NCBI RefSeq assembly: GCF_005239225.2 | Contig: NC_133299.1 | Span: 6,824,967 to 6,888,966 of the forward strand | Source of the DNA: Populus alba | Taxonomy: Eukaryota > Streptophyta > Magnoliopsida > Malpighiales > Salicaceae | Length of the DNA stretch: 64,000 bases | Reading direction: 5' to 3' | Part shown: piece by piece, positions 12,810 to 24,067 of the stretch | Layout: each line of letters opens with the position of its first letter | Position numbering within the stretch: the stretch's first letter is position 1 | Made by a program: the position numbers and the translations under genes | Notes under the pieces: model-generated | What the model saw: the letters and a program-made list of their open reading frames with translations, nothing else | What the model was told of the DNA's origin: nothing | The model's database searches: none

Positions 12810-15800
12810 GAATTTATCCACAAAAGAATTCATTAAAGTTGAACTAAGAATTTATTTTTCCTGTTTGTGAGAGTCGATGTTACTGCCAGGGCACGCCATA
12901 ACCGATCGTCTTCAAGCTCGAGGTCAAGGTCCCTCGTATGGCTAATGTGTTTTGCACCGAAGTGATCAAATTATCTGAACCTTTCGTCCTTGCGACCCCC
13001 CACGTTTCCCACCATTACGATTCAAGTTTTGTGAGCATACTATCTCACGATATTAGACATGATTTAAGGAGACAATACTATCTCACGAGGAAAAAGACTG
13101 TCTTCCATGAAAATTAAGGCAGAGATCAGTTTGGGAAATGGGATGAATCGATTTTGAAAAGACCTTCATAATTGATCTTGTATTTGTGTTTTATCAATTC
13201 TTTTCGCAAAATTTAATCAATTCAACCTTAGACTAAATTTATTTCAATTTCAAGATTAATATCAATTAAGATTTAGGAAAATGTTTAAGAATTAAATAGA
13301 AAGAATTCATATTTTTTTATAACAGTTTTGAGAATTTTAACAAGTAATTTAAGAAGTACGTATTCATAAAAAATATACCAAAGTACATAGTTAAGAAAAA
13401 TATTAGTTTTAAAAAAAAATTATGACGTTTATGAAATTAAAAATATATTTTTAAAAAATAATAAAAATTTGCAAACTTAATTTTGAGCCATTCAAATATT
13501 TGAGAATGCTCAGGAACTATAAAAAAAAATCCAGAATATTTTAAGATTTGTTTCATAAAATCAATGGCTAAGAATATTAAAAAAAAAATATTTCATAAAT
13601 TTTTGAAAACCTTGACTATTGACCAATTAATTTTAAACAAAATTATTTCATAAATACTTTCAAACAATACAAAAAAAATCTCTAAATTTTTCCTTAATTT
13701 TTCTTATAACATATTAAAACATTTTAATGACTGGGTATTAAATACTCCATTGAAAGAGGAGTTGAGATTGAATCGGATAAACTTGGATATGAGATATAAA
13801 TATCTTGGGTGTATATATAAGTGATATCTATCTCTCATATATATATATATATATATAGCCTTATCATCTAATAATTTAGATGGTGGATTAAAGTGGTGTG
13901 TTTTCTTGTATATAAACCCCCACACTTACCAACCCAAATGACTCTCATTGTTTTTTATAATAATTTTTTGCTTTATATCGGATTGTAGACTTACATTGTA
14001 TGAAACAGACCTAATATTAGAAATACTTGATTTTTTTCAAAATAAATTTCGAGAAAATTTCAAAAATTCAAAAAAAAATCTTTTATTTCAGAAATACAAA
14101 AATATGTTTTTTATTCAAGAATTTCATTTAATATTAAGTAGTAGACTTACACTATAAAACACAAACCTGATATTAAAAATATTCAATTTTTCTTCTAAAT
14201 TTTAAAAAAACAAATCCAAAAAAATATATGTTTGTTTTCGTGCATACAAGCAAATCCTAAAAAATTTTCATTCATATTTTCTAAAAAGACAAAATCACAT
14301 TTTTATATTGTATTGAAAATACAAAATGGATATCGTAACCAGTTTACGGTTATCTATTAGATTTTGGCCAAAATATCAAAAATCCCACAATAATTAATTT
14401 GTTTGATTAATATTTGAAGTGTAGGGTTTAGTTGTAAATTTTAATACATGGGGGTATAGAATTACAATGTAAAGTATACCTATAGGTATTAAAGATACAA
14501 AATAGGTAATAAATGTGATGCTAAGATTAGAGGCCTTAAAACGGTTAGAAGTTAACCTAATAAGGTAGAGACTTTTTTATGAAGAGAGATCTTCCTTAAA
14601 CATTAGACGAGACCAACAAATACAAACATGATTTAGAAGAAAAATAAAACAATCAATTAATAATACAGTTTACCATAAATAAGATACACCGGGGATGATT
14701 CGTCTTTTTCTTGCACAACTAGTCTCATTACTCAGATCTCGTAGATTATTAGGTTTTCTAATAACCATAATATTAAATGGTGACTCATGAATCTCTCTAA
14801 TCATAATTTTATAATTAAATCCAAAAAATTTTCAATTCCAAAAGATAGATCCGACACATCATGACAATCATTTCAATATATAAAAAAATACTTATTATAT
14901 ATTAAATTCTTGTATAATTGTTGTTAAAAAAATATATATTTTACCTGGCTCAAAATGAAGGCCCAAACTAGTTGGAAACTAAAGAAGCATATTATAAGGA
15001 ACCCGTGATGGAAGCTTGTGTCTGCATGTGAGGCACACGATCTTTTTTTTAATGAGCAAATTGCATTTGATTGCTTGCGTCAAATGTAATCTTACTTGAG
15101 ATTAGTAGCAGTCAACCATTATATGGTCACCTAATTGAAGGCACTTGACATTGTTAATTACACAAGACAGACACACACTGAAGGAAGCAACAATTGACTG
15201 ATCGCTGCCTGGGTATCAACAATTATTGATGATAATGCAACCGTAATATGATTAAAAAAAAAAATCTTTTATAGTCTAACTTGATAGGATTATGCTTGAA
15301 ATTATGGGAAATATAAAATTAAAAGATGCAGGATAGAAATGTTTAAAAAAATAAGAAAAATATTCTCAATCCCACATAATTTTAATTTTGATCTAATTTT
15401 TCAATTTTTATTTTTGAGAAAGGAGAAAAAGAATCGCTTGAAAACAATAAAAAAAAAAAAATCATCAATTGAGTCATTTTTAATAAAGAAACTCGTTGTT
15501 TTTAGTGTCAATATATTCCATTTAATAAGAGGAGTTTATATTAGTTGTTTTTAACATTAATCTTGCCTAGAAAAATAAATAGGGGTTAGGAGAGAAATTT
15601 TTTATTTGATTTTGTGTTTTTTAGCCTTCTTTTTAGGGGGTGGCTTGATAAATTAGTTATTTAGGTTATAAGGATGTTTTTTAGGTGTTTTTTAACCAAA
15701 ATAGATGAAAAAATAGATTTTTCACACCAAATATCTCTTTTTTTATTTTTCAATCACCACAGTAGTATATAGCTGAATTCTAATCAGACAAACAAACAAT

Positions 15801-16980
15801 ATGTTATTTGCTTTAATTTTTAAAAACAAAATAGGAATAGACTATAGATTATCAACCCCTTACAAAAAAAAAAAAAAAATTAGTTGGCCTAAATGCCCAC
15901 ACATCCCATTGATTTCGAACTTCCTCTTCTTCTTTTATAATATAATATTTTTGGATTCCATAAATAGAATCAAACTTTATTTTATGGTATTGATCTCTTT
16001 CTTATTCTTAAGCAAGTCTCCGAAAGGGCTTGAACCCTTTTTATGTCATTTTGTTTTTCCTTTTATTTCTTTTGAAATACCCATTTTTTTATGCTTAATT
16101 GTTTTTTTGAGATGGTTTGAATTTAAATAAAAAGAAATCTGAGTTTTTCAAGAAATAATATGGGATTGTTAGTTTTGTATCTATTTTTCCTTCTTCTTTT
16201 TTTTGGTATTACATTATATCTTTTCAATTTCTCTTTTTTACATATTTTTTAATATAATATTTTTAATGTTTGTAATTAAATTCTCCCTTTATTATTTTTA
16301 ATTGGATTATAATTTTTTATTGGATTTATATATATATATATATATATAGTTTTATTTTTCAAGTAATGGTCTTATTAGTCAATATATAAATTTTTAACAA
16401 ATGTCATGTGATTTAACACAATTAGTTTAATAGGATACACAAAAGATTTTTTTTACAAGGAGAAATCCCAGAAAAAAAAAAAAAAAAAGATACAAGGAAA
16501 AACATGCCCCTTTTTATTAGTTAAATGCATAGATAATTGACAAATGGTATCATAACTAAGAAGATATAAATTTTAATAAAAATAGTTTTTTTATATATAG
16601 AATTCATACATAAAAGAACATCTTTCTCTCACACACACATAAAAACACTACAAGTTTTGAAAGATCAAGTTTAATGACTTTAAAAAAAAAAATTCTATGA
16701 CTTAAATATTTTTTTATATTAGTATAACTACACATAAAAAATAGATATAGTTTTATTCTAGGGTTTTTTTTTTTCGTTTAAAAAACTCTTTTGAAAAAAT
16801 TTAAAATTTTTTTATTTTTTTTTCTTAACTTTAAATTAATATTTTTTTTATGTTTTCAAATTATTTGAATATTTTTTTTTAAATAATTTTTAAAAAAAAT
16901 AAATAAAATATTATTTTAACAAATTTCTAAATTTTAAACTATTAATATGCTAGTACACTCTCAATATTTCGTGAGAGCGT
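12806..16980. other. Intergenic AT-rich DNA between LOG and the peroxiredoxin gene
   Basis: No gene is supported. It contains an approximately 156-bp direct duplication (13985 and 14141), a block at about 14430-14880 with retroelement-like unique phrases but no frame, a block at 15580-15780 related in wording to one at 52380-52560 (TTTTTTAGGTGTTTT, TTTTTCAATCAC), AT dinucleotide runs at 13840-13858 and 16328-16349, poly-A tracts, and an AT-rich MITE-like copy at about 16780-16925. Confidence 0.5.
13985..14235. repeat. Direct duplication, about 156-bp period
   Basis: GTAGACTTACA followed by an AAACAGACCTAATATT-like phrase at 13985 recurs in diverged form at 14141 (AAACACAAACCTGATATT). Two copies only. 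Confidence 0.7.
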
Positions 16981-17640
16981 TCCAAAGTACTTCAGTAAGT
17001 TAGATAAGCCCACCAAAATCTGAGTCCACTGAAAAGGAAAACAATAGACTTTTGGAGGTCTACAGGTCGGCTTAAGCCCAAGAAAATCTCATTCCACTGA
17101 AAAGTGAAAATCTCTGGACTTTGGATCAGAAGTTCAGAAGCTCTCTCCTCCGCAGGAACAGTTATCCTGCAAATCTCCGAGCAATGCTTTAATTGGAAAA
17201 TCATCACATTATTATTAACCTTCATGAAACGACAACATCTCAGACAAATGCCTGAGATGTCATTATTACGCATCTTGTTTGCACCGTAGCAACTAGCTAA
17301 AGCCAAAATGTGACTGAGTCCCTGCCTGTTTCTTCTTTCACTGCTAATCTTTTGTGCTTCATCCTGTTGTTTTCTTCTTCTTTTGATCAACCAACTCAGC
17401 TGGAGTATGAGCTCCATTGTTGTGCATACGACCTTGGCACACCAGGCTAACCTTAACAGGGTAGAAAGAAAGTAAACTATTTATGGCCCATTGAAACTCC
17501 ATATCCCAGTTATCAACATTATAACACCCATATATCGTTCTGTTGTCACTGTGTGGATTTAAGGGAGAAGCTGAGTGTACATTACCCACCCACCCCACAC
17601 ACACACACACTGGAATTGGAGAATGACATGAAGACATTGT
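16981..17640. other. Less AT-rich unassigned patch downstream of the peroxiredoxin gene
   Basis: Base composition rises towards gene-like here. Minus-strand frames of 141 codons (16992-17417) and 92 codons (17359-17637) overlap it, but neither matches a family I know, they lack clean exon structure, and they lie past the expected polyadenylation region of the upstream minus-strand peroxiredoxin gene (stop at 17828). It may be an alternative 3' UTR, a non-coding transcript, or a decayed gene. Confidence 0.35.
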
Positions 17641-17827
17641 TTTTGCAACATCATTCCATTACAAGAAAAGAGAGAGAGAGAGAGCTTCCTGTCTAGAGCA
17701 CTTATTCCAGAAATTGCGGCTCAAAAATCGCATGTCTAAAAAGACATTACATGATAAATGAAACTTGTTCACACCTCCCTAATTCACAGTGAAATGGGAT
17801 TCGCAATGCAATGCAATGCTGGCCCCT

Positions 17828-20491
17828 CTATATGGCAGCAAAGTAATCCTTGCTCAGCTTTGGATCAGGCTTCATGGACTTCTCACCAGGCTTCCACCCA
17901 GCTGGGCAAACTTCATCTGGATTTTCTTGCACGTACTGCAAGGCCTGCAATAAATGCAAAAGCAATCAATAAGAACGAATGGAAAACATATGCCGGAAGG
18001 CACTTCAGGTGTACAATCATGCCAATCCTTAATTTACAAAATCTTCCAGTTTTAGAATATATTTTCCCTGTATTTGTGAAATCACCTGGAGTGTCCTCTT
18101 TGTCTCGTCAACACTGCGCCCAATGGCAAGGTTGTTAATGGTGGAATGTTGGATGACTCCTTCTTTATCAATGATGAAAAGTCCTCTCAGAGCAACTCCC
18201 TGAAATTAAAACCAAGTATCAAAAAAAGAAAATGCGGAGGCAGAGGCTCCTCTTCCAAGCACTGTGCAGGTGTTAAGGGGCAGTGGTGATTAATACGAGA
18301 GAGCCCTTTTCTCAGCATTGTCTGATAATGGGAGTGGCATTAACCACAGGATAGATAGGATCGCTAAGAGAATAACACGGCACTCTGATTCCCATTCAAT
18401 AGAGAACTAGATGTGAGCTAGACCCAAGTCATTATGGTTTAGCTTGATACTGAGACGTGCCAGTAACAAACAACAGACAAAAAAAATGCATGGATGTGCA
18501 TTTGTACATGTCCGCGGTTATGCAATAACAAAGTGATATTAAAAAAATGAAGGTTTTTAATGAGTTCATTGTGTTTCTTTAGAGCAACATTAATAAAAAC
18601 ATCTCGTACCTGATCAGGAATTAGCACTCCATAAGATTTTGATATGGATTTGGTGACATCAGAAATCAAAGGATACTTCAGATCTCCAAGCCCACCAGAC
18701 TTTCTATCTGTTTGGACCCAGGCAAGGTGCGAGAACTACACAGAATATCATGACACGCTCAACATCAATAATCAATTTATGATTTTTAGTCCAATACCAA
18801 AATCAGCTCTGATACAACAAACAGATAGTGGATGATTCCAGTTTTGAAAGCAAATGTTTATGTATTTTATCAGTACAGACAAAAGCTAATGAAAATTGGC
18901 AATGACCAAACTTGCAACCAACAAGGTTGCAATTGCATTATATGCAGACGATAGCTTATATAGCTAAAGTCAATGGATTTATAACGAAAACCCAAATTGA
19001 GACTCTTTACAGTAATTTTCAGTTCCTAGTTTCTTCTACAGCCAAGTTACGTTTTGTCGATTACAATAATCACTTCAACTTATCAACTAAGAATGCTGTG
19101 ATTTGAACCATACGTTTTCAAAATACATGCAAAGGCCACGCAATTTTATCAATTGTGCTAGCAAGCATGGCCCACATTATTCATATAAAGGAAACCGATA
19201 TGCATAATACACACAAATTCAAGTCAAAGTCAAGTCAACCCAAGCTATAATCCAGCTACTTTAGGTTGGCTACAAGATTCCCCCCCACCCCACTGAAACA
19301 AAAAAATTCAATTAGACTATCTAGAGACATATTATATTAATCCTAAACGTGTGTGTTGGGTGCGGGAGCATGTGCTCCAGCTCATCAAATAAAAGTTGAA
19401 AACTTGAAGTGAAAGCATAAGATCCACTAAGATTCCAGGCCGAAGTCACAGGATTCCTAGAATTTTCTTTCTTGATTTTGACAAAAGAAGATATATACCA
19501 CACTGTCGATTGAAACACCCAACACTTCTGTGTTTATCTGCTCAAATTCCTCATGACGGTCACTAAAAGCAGTGATTTCTGCACACGAGTGAAACAGAAA
19601 AAATATGAGAAGAACAATTAGCATCCACAACTCGTCAAAGCTTCAAACGACATAAGCTAAGTTCCAAACAAACCTGTGGGACAAACAAATGTGAAGTCCA
19701 ATGGATAGAAAAATAGAATCACATATTTCTTCCCAATATAATCAGACAGTTTAACCTGAAACCAAAATTAACCAATAAAACATAAGAGAGTTTGAAAGAA
19801 TAATACACAGCACAGGAGCACAAATGCAAGCTCAATTCACCACACGATTTTCATAGCCAATCAAGCTAACAATTAACTGGCTTTCAAATTTTAAGATTTA
19901 ACAACAATCAGAGTAGCAATTAGGTACTTAATCTATTTTTTAAGACCAAATTTCTGTGCAAAATAGAAACATTGTAATCATACAATTCCTTCAATGTAAA
20001 TTAAAATTTAATTTAATTAAAAAAAAGAAAAGAATGACATGACATGAACTCCTTATATTCGATAACATTGTCAGCACAAAGTACATTAATGAACTCTTGA
20101 TCGAAGACAGCCTCCGCCTCGAAATCCGGTGCTATGTTTCCGACCAATGGAAGTTCGCTCTGCACAGAAGAAAACGAAAGCAAACTTAGTTAGAGGCTGA
20201 ATCGAACACAAAAGAAAAGCTCTTTCAAATAGTTAATGAAATGGGAATTTGGGTCATAAAAACCAACGAGTCTGAGAAAAAACTTACAGAGGCTTTGACA
20301 ACGAAGGTGTTTCTAGAATGAGAGCCACGAGTCAAGGAAATGGAACGAGGGACGCGAGATTGGAAGGATTTGCGAGTGCCAAAAAATGAGTTGGGGAGAG
20401 TTATGTTTTTAGAGATAGGAAAGGCCATGGATTTGGTGGCGGCGGCGGCGATAGAGGAGATGAGAGTGGTGGAGGTAGCTGAGCAGGCCAT
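17828..20491 (-). CDS. BAS1: Chloroplast 2-Cys peroxiredoxin (BAS1 type)
   Basis: Thiol peroxidase that reduces H2O2, alkyl hydroperoxides and peroxynitrite in the chloroplast stroma, re-reduced mainly by NTRC and thioredoxins. Coding exons, in transcript order: 20288-20491, 20085-20159, 19674-19755, 19499-19578, 18610-18735, 18086-18199, 17828-17944; 265 residues, as in Arabidopsis 2-Cys Prx A/B. Residues 1-68 form a Ser/Thr/Arg-rich, acid-free transit peptide, followed by the mature start around ELPLVGN. The peroxidatic Cys is in DFTFVCPTE (about 118) and the resolving Cys in DEVCPAGW (about 240). The GGLG loop (161-164) and C-terminal YF (261-262) mark the hyperoxidation-sensitive typical 2-Cys class, which can form decamers and act as a chaperone when overoxidised. 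All introns are GT-AG. Paralogue A versus B was not resolved. Confidence 0.97.
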
Positions 20492-20599
20492 ATTTTGGGA
20501 AGCAGGTAGAGTGTTCCTTCTCCTGGTGTGATAAACAGTAGTGGTTGGTGGGGGTAGAGCAAGTATAAGGTTGAGAAATGGAGAGTGATAAGATAAACT

Positions 20600-22930
20600 A
20601 AACTAGTGTTGCAGGAGTCAATGGACCTGTTTTCGGTTCCTTTGGTTGTTAGGATTCTTTTTATGTTTTTTTTTTATGTTTTTTTTGTTAAGGTACGGGC
20701 AGGTGGGTGGGTTACCCGTTCCTACATTCCGGGCCTCCGGGGCATCCGGAAATCTAGCTAAGTGCAATCTCAAGCGAGTTCTGGTTTGTGAGGACCCTGA
20801 TACTGTGATCTTATTTTTTACATATTGTTTTATTGCTGTCTCGCGTGATAAAAAAGATTAAATAAACAAGATAGATAAGACAAGACAGTAAAATTAAATA
20901 GAGATAAAATTATTTTTAGGAGTAATGTATAAGATAAAGTAATTATTTTTGTATCATGTTTGATTATGGTAGATAAAATATTAAAAAAATTTATTATACT
21001 CTGTGTTATTTTTAAATTTAAATATTTAAAAAGATGATTGGATATTATTATTTTTTTTATTTTAGTTTATATTAAGTGTTGAAATTAATAATATTATAAT
21101 AACTTTAATTATAAATCAGAATGGACTTGATATGTTAACCTTAGGTCTAGACAAATCCAACTTAAAAAAAAAAAAAAAAATGAATGATTGGACCTAACTC
21201 AGTCAAAAACTTAGGTCAACTTGGAATAAAACATGAGCCAAAAACTCATTAATTTTTTTTAAAATAGTTTTTATTCAAAACAAGATTGTTTTGATTATTT
21301 AAAAAAAAACAAAATTGTTTAATCAAATTGACCCTCTTAACCCATTACCTGAATCTTATCACAGATCGACTCTTGAGTCTTTTTCTAAAATTATGTTAAT
21401 AATCATTTTTATTCATATGTTGATTCAGGTCAACTTGTATTGATCCTCTTAACTCATGACTTAGGTCTTACCCTGGTTAACCCCAAGTCATATTTTAAAA
21501 ATATTGACTCGAGTTAACTTAGATTTATCTTTCTTGATATGTGACTCAGCTCTTGCCCCAAGTTGACTATCGAATCAAGTTTTAAAATTATGAAATAAGC
21601 ATTTTTATTTTATTTTAACACAGGTTGATTATCTTGACACGTGACCTGAGCCTTACCATGATGTAGGTTTTTAAACTATCATAATAAGTAATAATTATTT
21701 TTATCTTTAGATTGACCCGTGTCAATGATCAACCTCATTTGTAACTTGGGCATTACCTAAATTGACTCTTTAATCAGATTTAAAAACCATAATTATAACC
21801 ATTTTTATTCTTAAGCTAACTTGGGTCAACCTAGCCCATGACCCGAGCCTCAACCAGTGACTTGTGTTTTGCCCTAAATTGACCCTCGCGTTAGGTTTTA
21901 AAATTATAATAAAAATTATTTTTATCATCAAGTTTTGAAAATACATAAATTTACTTCAAAATTGTTCTAGAAACACATATTTTTTTATGTATATCTTTAT
22001 CTTTTCAACCAAACATATTTTTATTTTTAATGTCTACATCCCTTTTGTTCCTAGAAAATAACCAAATACTACCTCATAATTTTTAATTTGGACAAATATT
22101 ACATAAATCTGCAATTTATTTCTTTATTATTAGGTTTTTAATGTATTAATAAAATCTCAATTAAATCATTATTTTAGTTTAAATTAGTATAATATTTAAA
22201 TAGTCATTTAAAAATCATATCATTTCTCCTTAGCCCATTAAAAATTTATAGATGTGCTAAAATCTTTACGTTATAAAGAAAAACTATTTAAAGAAACATG
22301 AAGATTTTTGTGTTTTTTTATATATAACATGAGTTTTAATTATTAAAATGGAGAAATTAGATAATTTACTGGTTTTTTATTGAAGAAAAAATCATACGAG
22401 TCTTACATGATTACTTAATAGTTTCGTTGATTAAAAATAAAAAAAAATTTAATTAAGAATTCATTGATACATTAAGATTTAATCAAGATGAAAAATAAGT
22501 TAATGAACTAATCAAGAATTAAATATGAACACGATAGCTATAAATATAAATTCTGAAGTTGAAAAAATTATTTAAATTTTCAAAAAAATACTTTTAATAT
22601 TCTTGTACTTGAAAAAATAATACACTAGAAGAAATAATTCTTCATGTGAATTATTTAAGCAATCTAAAGATTTGTTCCTCTCGACACCACTAAAATTGGT
22701 TTGGATAATAATATATTCAAGAAAAGAACATGGTCCAGGCACAGCCAGTTTATGGGCCATAAACGAGCACCATACAGCTCAAATAGGCCAGTCCATGGAG
22801 CTAGGCCAGCCTCTCTCTTATTCATGGGACAAACCTCTATCCAAGTTTTCTAATTTTGATCAGATAGCACTTGCTCCCCATCTCCAGATCATGTTATCAA
22901 AATTTTCTGAGCCTTCTCCACCACAATTTC
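20600..22930. other. Spacer between the peroxiredoxin and mTERF genes
   Basis: The left end is the divergent promoter region of the minus-strand peroxiredoxin gene. The middle (21180-21950) is a degenerate repeat described separately. The right part (21950-22650) is plain AT-rich DNA. The last 250 bases before the mTERF start are less AT-rich and are probably its promoter and leader. Confidence 0.5.
21180..21950. repeat. Degenerate tandem repeat built on GTTGAC / GACCCGAGCC phrases
   Basis: Roughly 110-120-bp units recur six or seven times, each holding a version of 'GGTCAACCT...CATGACCCGAGCC', then 'AAATTGACCCT', then 'TTTTAAAATTAT' and 'ATTTTTAT'. Wording related to this appears at about 36890-37090, 47040-47290 and 53030-53160. 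No coding potential. Confidence 0.65.
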
Positions 22931-23002
22931 CTCCATTGTCTTGAACCAAGGAAAAACACCAACACTAGAACCCCATCACAGGCAGCCATGTAACTTAACA
23001 CC

Positions 23003-24067
23003 ATGGAAGACACACTCCTCCATTTCCTCTCCAACATCAAACCCTCCCCACTTCCTTATCCCAAAGCTCACAGCTTCCCCTTATCCCACCATGATTATTG
23101 CCCCGCACTTTCTTGCCCAAGAACTCTCCATTTTCCCACTCTTTCCTCCAAAACGAACACCGCTTCCCTACCTCCCAAGCCTTTCAAAACTCCAGAAACC
23201 CCCTCTATATCCTCACACCATACCCCTCCACCGCCGCAATCCCAACCCCATGAACCACCCAATACTGAATTTCAAGAAAAAATCCTCTACCTCGATTCAA
23301 TAGGCCTAGACATATTCTCCTTAATAAACCATGACCGTCCGTTCATCCTCTCGGCCTCCTTATCAAACATTAAATCCATCATTGACTTACTCACCTCCAT
23401 GAATTTCACTCCACAAGAGTTCCGCAGAATCATCTCCATGTGCCCAGAAATCCTCACCTCCACTCCTTCCACTGTCACCCCAGTCATCACCTTCCTTCTT
23501 CGTGAAGCCCGCGTCAACGGCTCTGATTTGAAACATGTCATAAACCGACGGCCCCGATTACTGGTATCCAGCGTCAAATACTGCTTGCGCCCCACACTCT
23601 ATTTCCTCCAAAGCATTGGCCTTGAAGAGGTAAAAAGACACACATATTTGCTGTCTTGTAGTGTTGAAAAAAAACTCTTACCAAGAATCCAATACTTTGA
23701 AAAAATTGGGTTCGCGTATAAAGATGCTGTTTCCATGTTTAGGAGATTTCCACAACTGTTTAATTACAGTATTAAGAATAATATTGAGCCCAAGCTGAAT
23801 TATTTTGTTGTGGAAATGGGAAGGGATTTGAAGGAGTTAAAAGAATTTCCGCAGTATTTTTCATTTAGTTTAGAGAATAGAATTAAGCCTAGACATCAAT
23901 GTTGTGTTGAGAAAGGTCTGTGTTTTCCTCTACATACGTTGTTAAAGACAAGCCAGGAGGAGTTTATGAGTAGAATTGATGTTTGTTGTAATTCTTCTGT
24001 TCCTTTGAGAAGTTCTCCTTTGTATTCTGTAAATTGCGACGTTGATTCTTCTACTAATACAGAATAA
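23003..24067 (+). CDS. Plastid mTERF-family nucleic-acid-binding protein
   Basis: Intronless gene of 354 residues. Residues 1 to about 90 are rich in Ser, Pro, His and Lys and read as a plastid transit peptide. From about 93 the protein is a run of 30-odd-residue helical mTERF repeats: each carries the leucine- and proline-bearing core, seen as RRIISMCPEIL, VINRRPRLL, MFRRFPQLF and ELKEFPQYF. The wording and size fit the SOLDAT10/EMB93 (MTERF1, At2g03050) branch, whose Arabidopsis member is needed for plastid gene expression and early development; that assignment is from memory and tentative. Molecular role of the family: binding organelle DNA or RNA to affect transcription termination, splicing or rRNA maturation. 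The start at 23003 is the first ATG giving a transit peptide. Oddity: the 5' half uses C-ending codons heavily, while from about 23620 codons turn A/T/G-ending. Confidence 0.93.
   Translation: MEDTLLHFLSNIKPSPLPYPKAHSFPLSHHDYCPALSCPRTLHFPTLSSKTNTASLPPKPFKTPETPSISSHHTPPPPQSQPHEPPNTEFQEKILYLDSIGLDIFSLINHDRPFILSASLSNIKSIIDLLTSMNFTPQEFRRIISMCPEILTSTPSTVTPVITFLLREARVNGSDLKHVINRRPRLLVSSVKYCLRPTLYFLQSIGLEEVKRHTYLLSCSVEKKLLPRIQYFEKIGFAYKDAVSMFRRFPQLFNYSIKNNIEPKLNYFVVEMGRDLKELKEFPQYFSFSLENRIKPRHQCCVEKGLCFPLHTLLKTSQEEFMSRIDVCCNSSVPLRSSPLYSVNCDVDSSTNTE

Noticed and set aside
22941..23303. 120-codon plus-strand frame overlapping the mTERF start
   Set aside because: It is an out-of-frame shadow of the mTERF coding sequence; the other frame carries the conserved mTERF repeats.
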